Position numbers and translations under genes: made by a program. The notes under the pieces are model-generated. The model was not told where the DNA came from. It made no database searches and was given only the letters and a program-made list of their open reading frames with translations. A stretch of 64,000 bases of DNA from Nocardia nova SH22a (lineage in GTDB: Bacteria; Actinomycetota; Actinomycetes; Mycobacteriales; Mycobacteriaceae): the NCBI RefSeq assembly GCF_000523235.1, contig NZ_CP006850.1:8284533-8348532 (forward strand), in the 5' to 3' direction. Shown here piece after piece: positions 63,968-64,000 of the stretch. Position 1 is the stretch's first letter. Every line of letters begins with the position of its first letter.

Positions 63968-63999
63968 TTCTCCACATCTGTGGATAATTGTGTGGAAAG
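63968..63999. promoter_or_regulatory. DnaA-box cluster
   Basis: A perfect DnaA box (TTATCCACA on the minus strand) is at 63979-63987. TTCTCCACA at 63968-63976 (plus) has one mismatch and CTTTCCACA at 63991-63999 (minus) has two. The close packing suggests DnaA autoregulation or part of oriC. Confidence 0.75.
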
Positions 64000-64000
64000 A

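Larger units (their letters stand above)
63578..64000. other. rpmH-dnaA intergenic region, origin-proximal
   Basis: This 423-base region up to the window edge contains no gene. It holds the rpmH promoter, a plus-strand promoter that should drive dnaA, and a cluster of DnaA boxes at 63968-63999. In mycobacteria dnaA lies here and the functional oriC is just past it. Confidence 0.7.

Noticed and set aside
63578..64000. Start of dnaA within the window
   Set aside because: No credible dnaA start codon and N-terminus is present; only promoter and DnaA boxes are seen.

Overview
The window is a high-GC actinobacterial chromosome segment, most likely from a Nocardia or close relative of the mycolic-acid group. 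The evidence is a complete mce operon, a Zmp1-type peptidase, a candidate D-arabinan-degrading enzyme, MurJ fused to a pseudokinase, CwlM, and the gene order at the right end. From about 42 kb to the right edge the order is pcnA/cca, NUDIX, DUF6049, murJ, sigM, anti-sigma factor, trxB, trx, cwlM, GNAT, parB, parA, rsmG, jag, yidC, yidD, rnpA, rpmH. This is the conserved block left of dnaA in Mycobacterium tuberculosis (the Rv3907c to Rv3924c order). The window ends in DnaA boxes and a dnaA-directed promoter, so it abuts oriC. No rRNA, tRNA, insertion sequence, prophage or CRISPR array was seen.

Layout. 0-13.4 kb is a mixed housekeeping and accessory stretch: partial dinB, a leaderless MazEF-type toxin-antitoxin pair, a thioesterase, a DUF1707 protein, lon with an HspR-type (HAIR) operator, a MmyB-like regulator beside a SnoaL-like protein, a TetR regulator converging on a diiron oxygenase, DUF445, a DinB/maleylpyruvate-isomerase-fold protein, and RNase H. 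13.5-23.2 kb is one minus-strand operon, yrbEA-yrbEB-mceABCDEF-mas, a lipid importer of the Mce type. Two palindromes lie upstream, one matching the KstR consensus. 23.6-32.3 kb runs on the plus strand: secreted S1 protease, small secreted protein, beta-lactamase-fold hydrolase, P450, L,D-transpeptidase, and ugpA-ugpE-ugpB without ugpC. 32.3-42 kb holds zmp1, an XRE/DUF5753 plus DUF397 regulatory pair, a DUF4190 protein with an 18-bp tandem repeat, pirin, an MFS exporter, and a secreted DUF4185 (GH183-like) protein. 42-64 kb is the origin-proximal block.

How the parts work together. The right block combines cell-wall synthesis control (MurJ, CwlM), thiol redox (TrxB/Trx behind a SigR/SigH-type promoter), chromosome segregation (ParA/ParB with three parS-like sites), tRNA and rRNA processing or modification (CCA-adding enzyme, RsmG, RnpA), and membrane insertion (YidC/YidD/Jag). 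The most unusual signal is a short dispersed repeat found at three loci. Each copy is in the sense orientation and lies immediately 5' of a gene. At one locus it has been duplicated in frame into a 45-codon ORF that overlaps the stop of the DUF6049 gene and the start of murJ.
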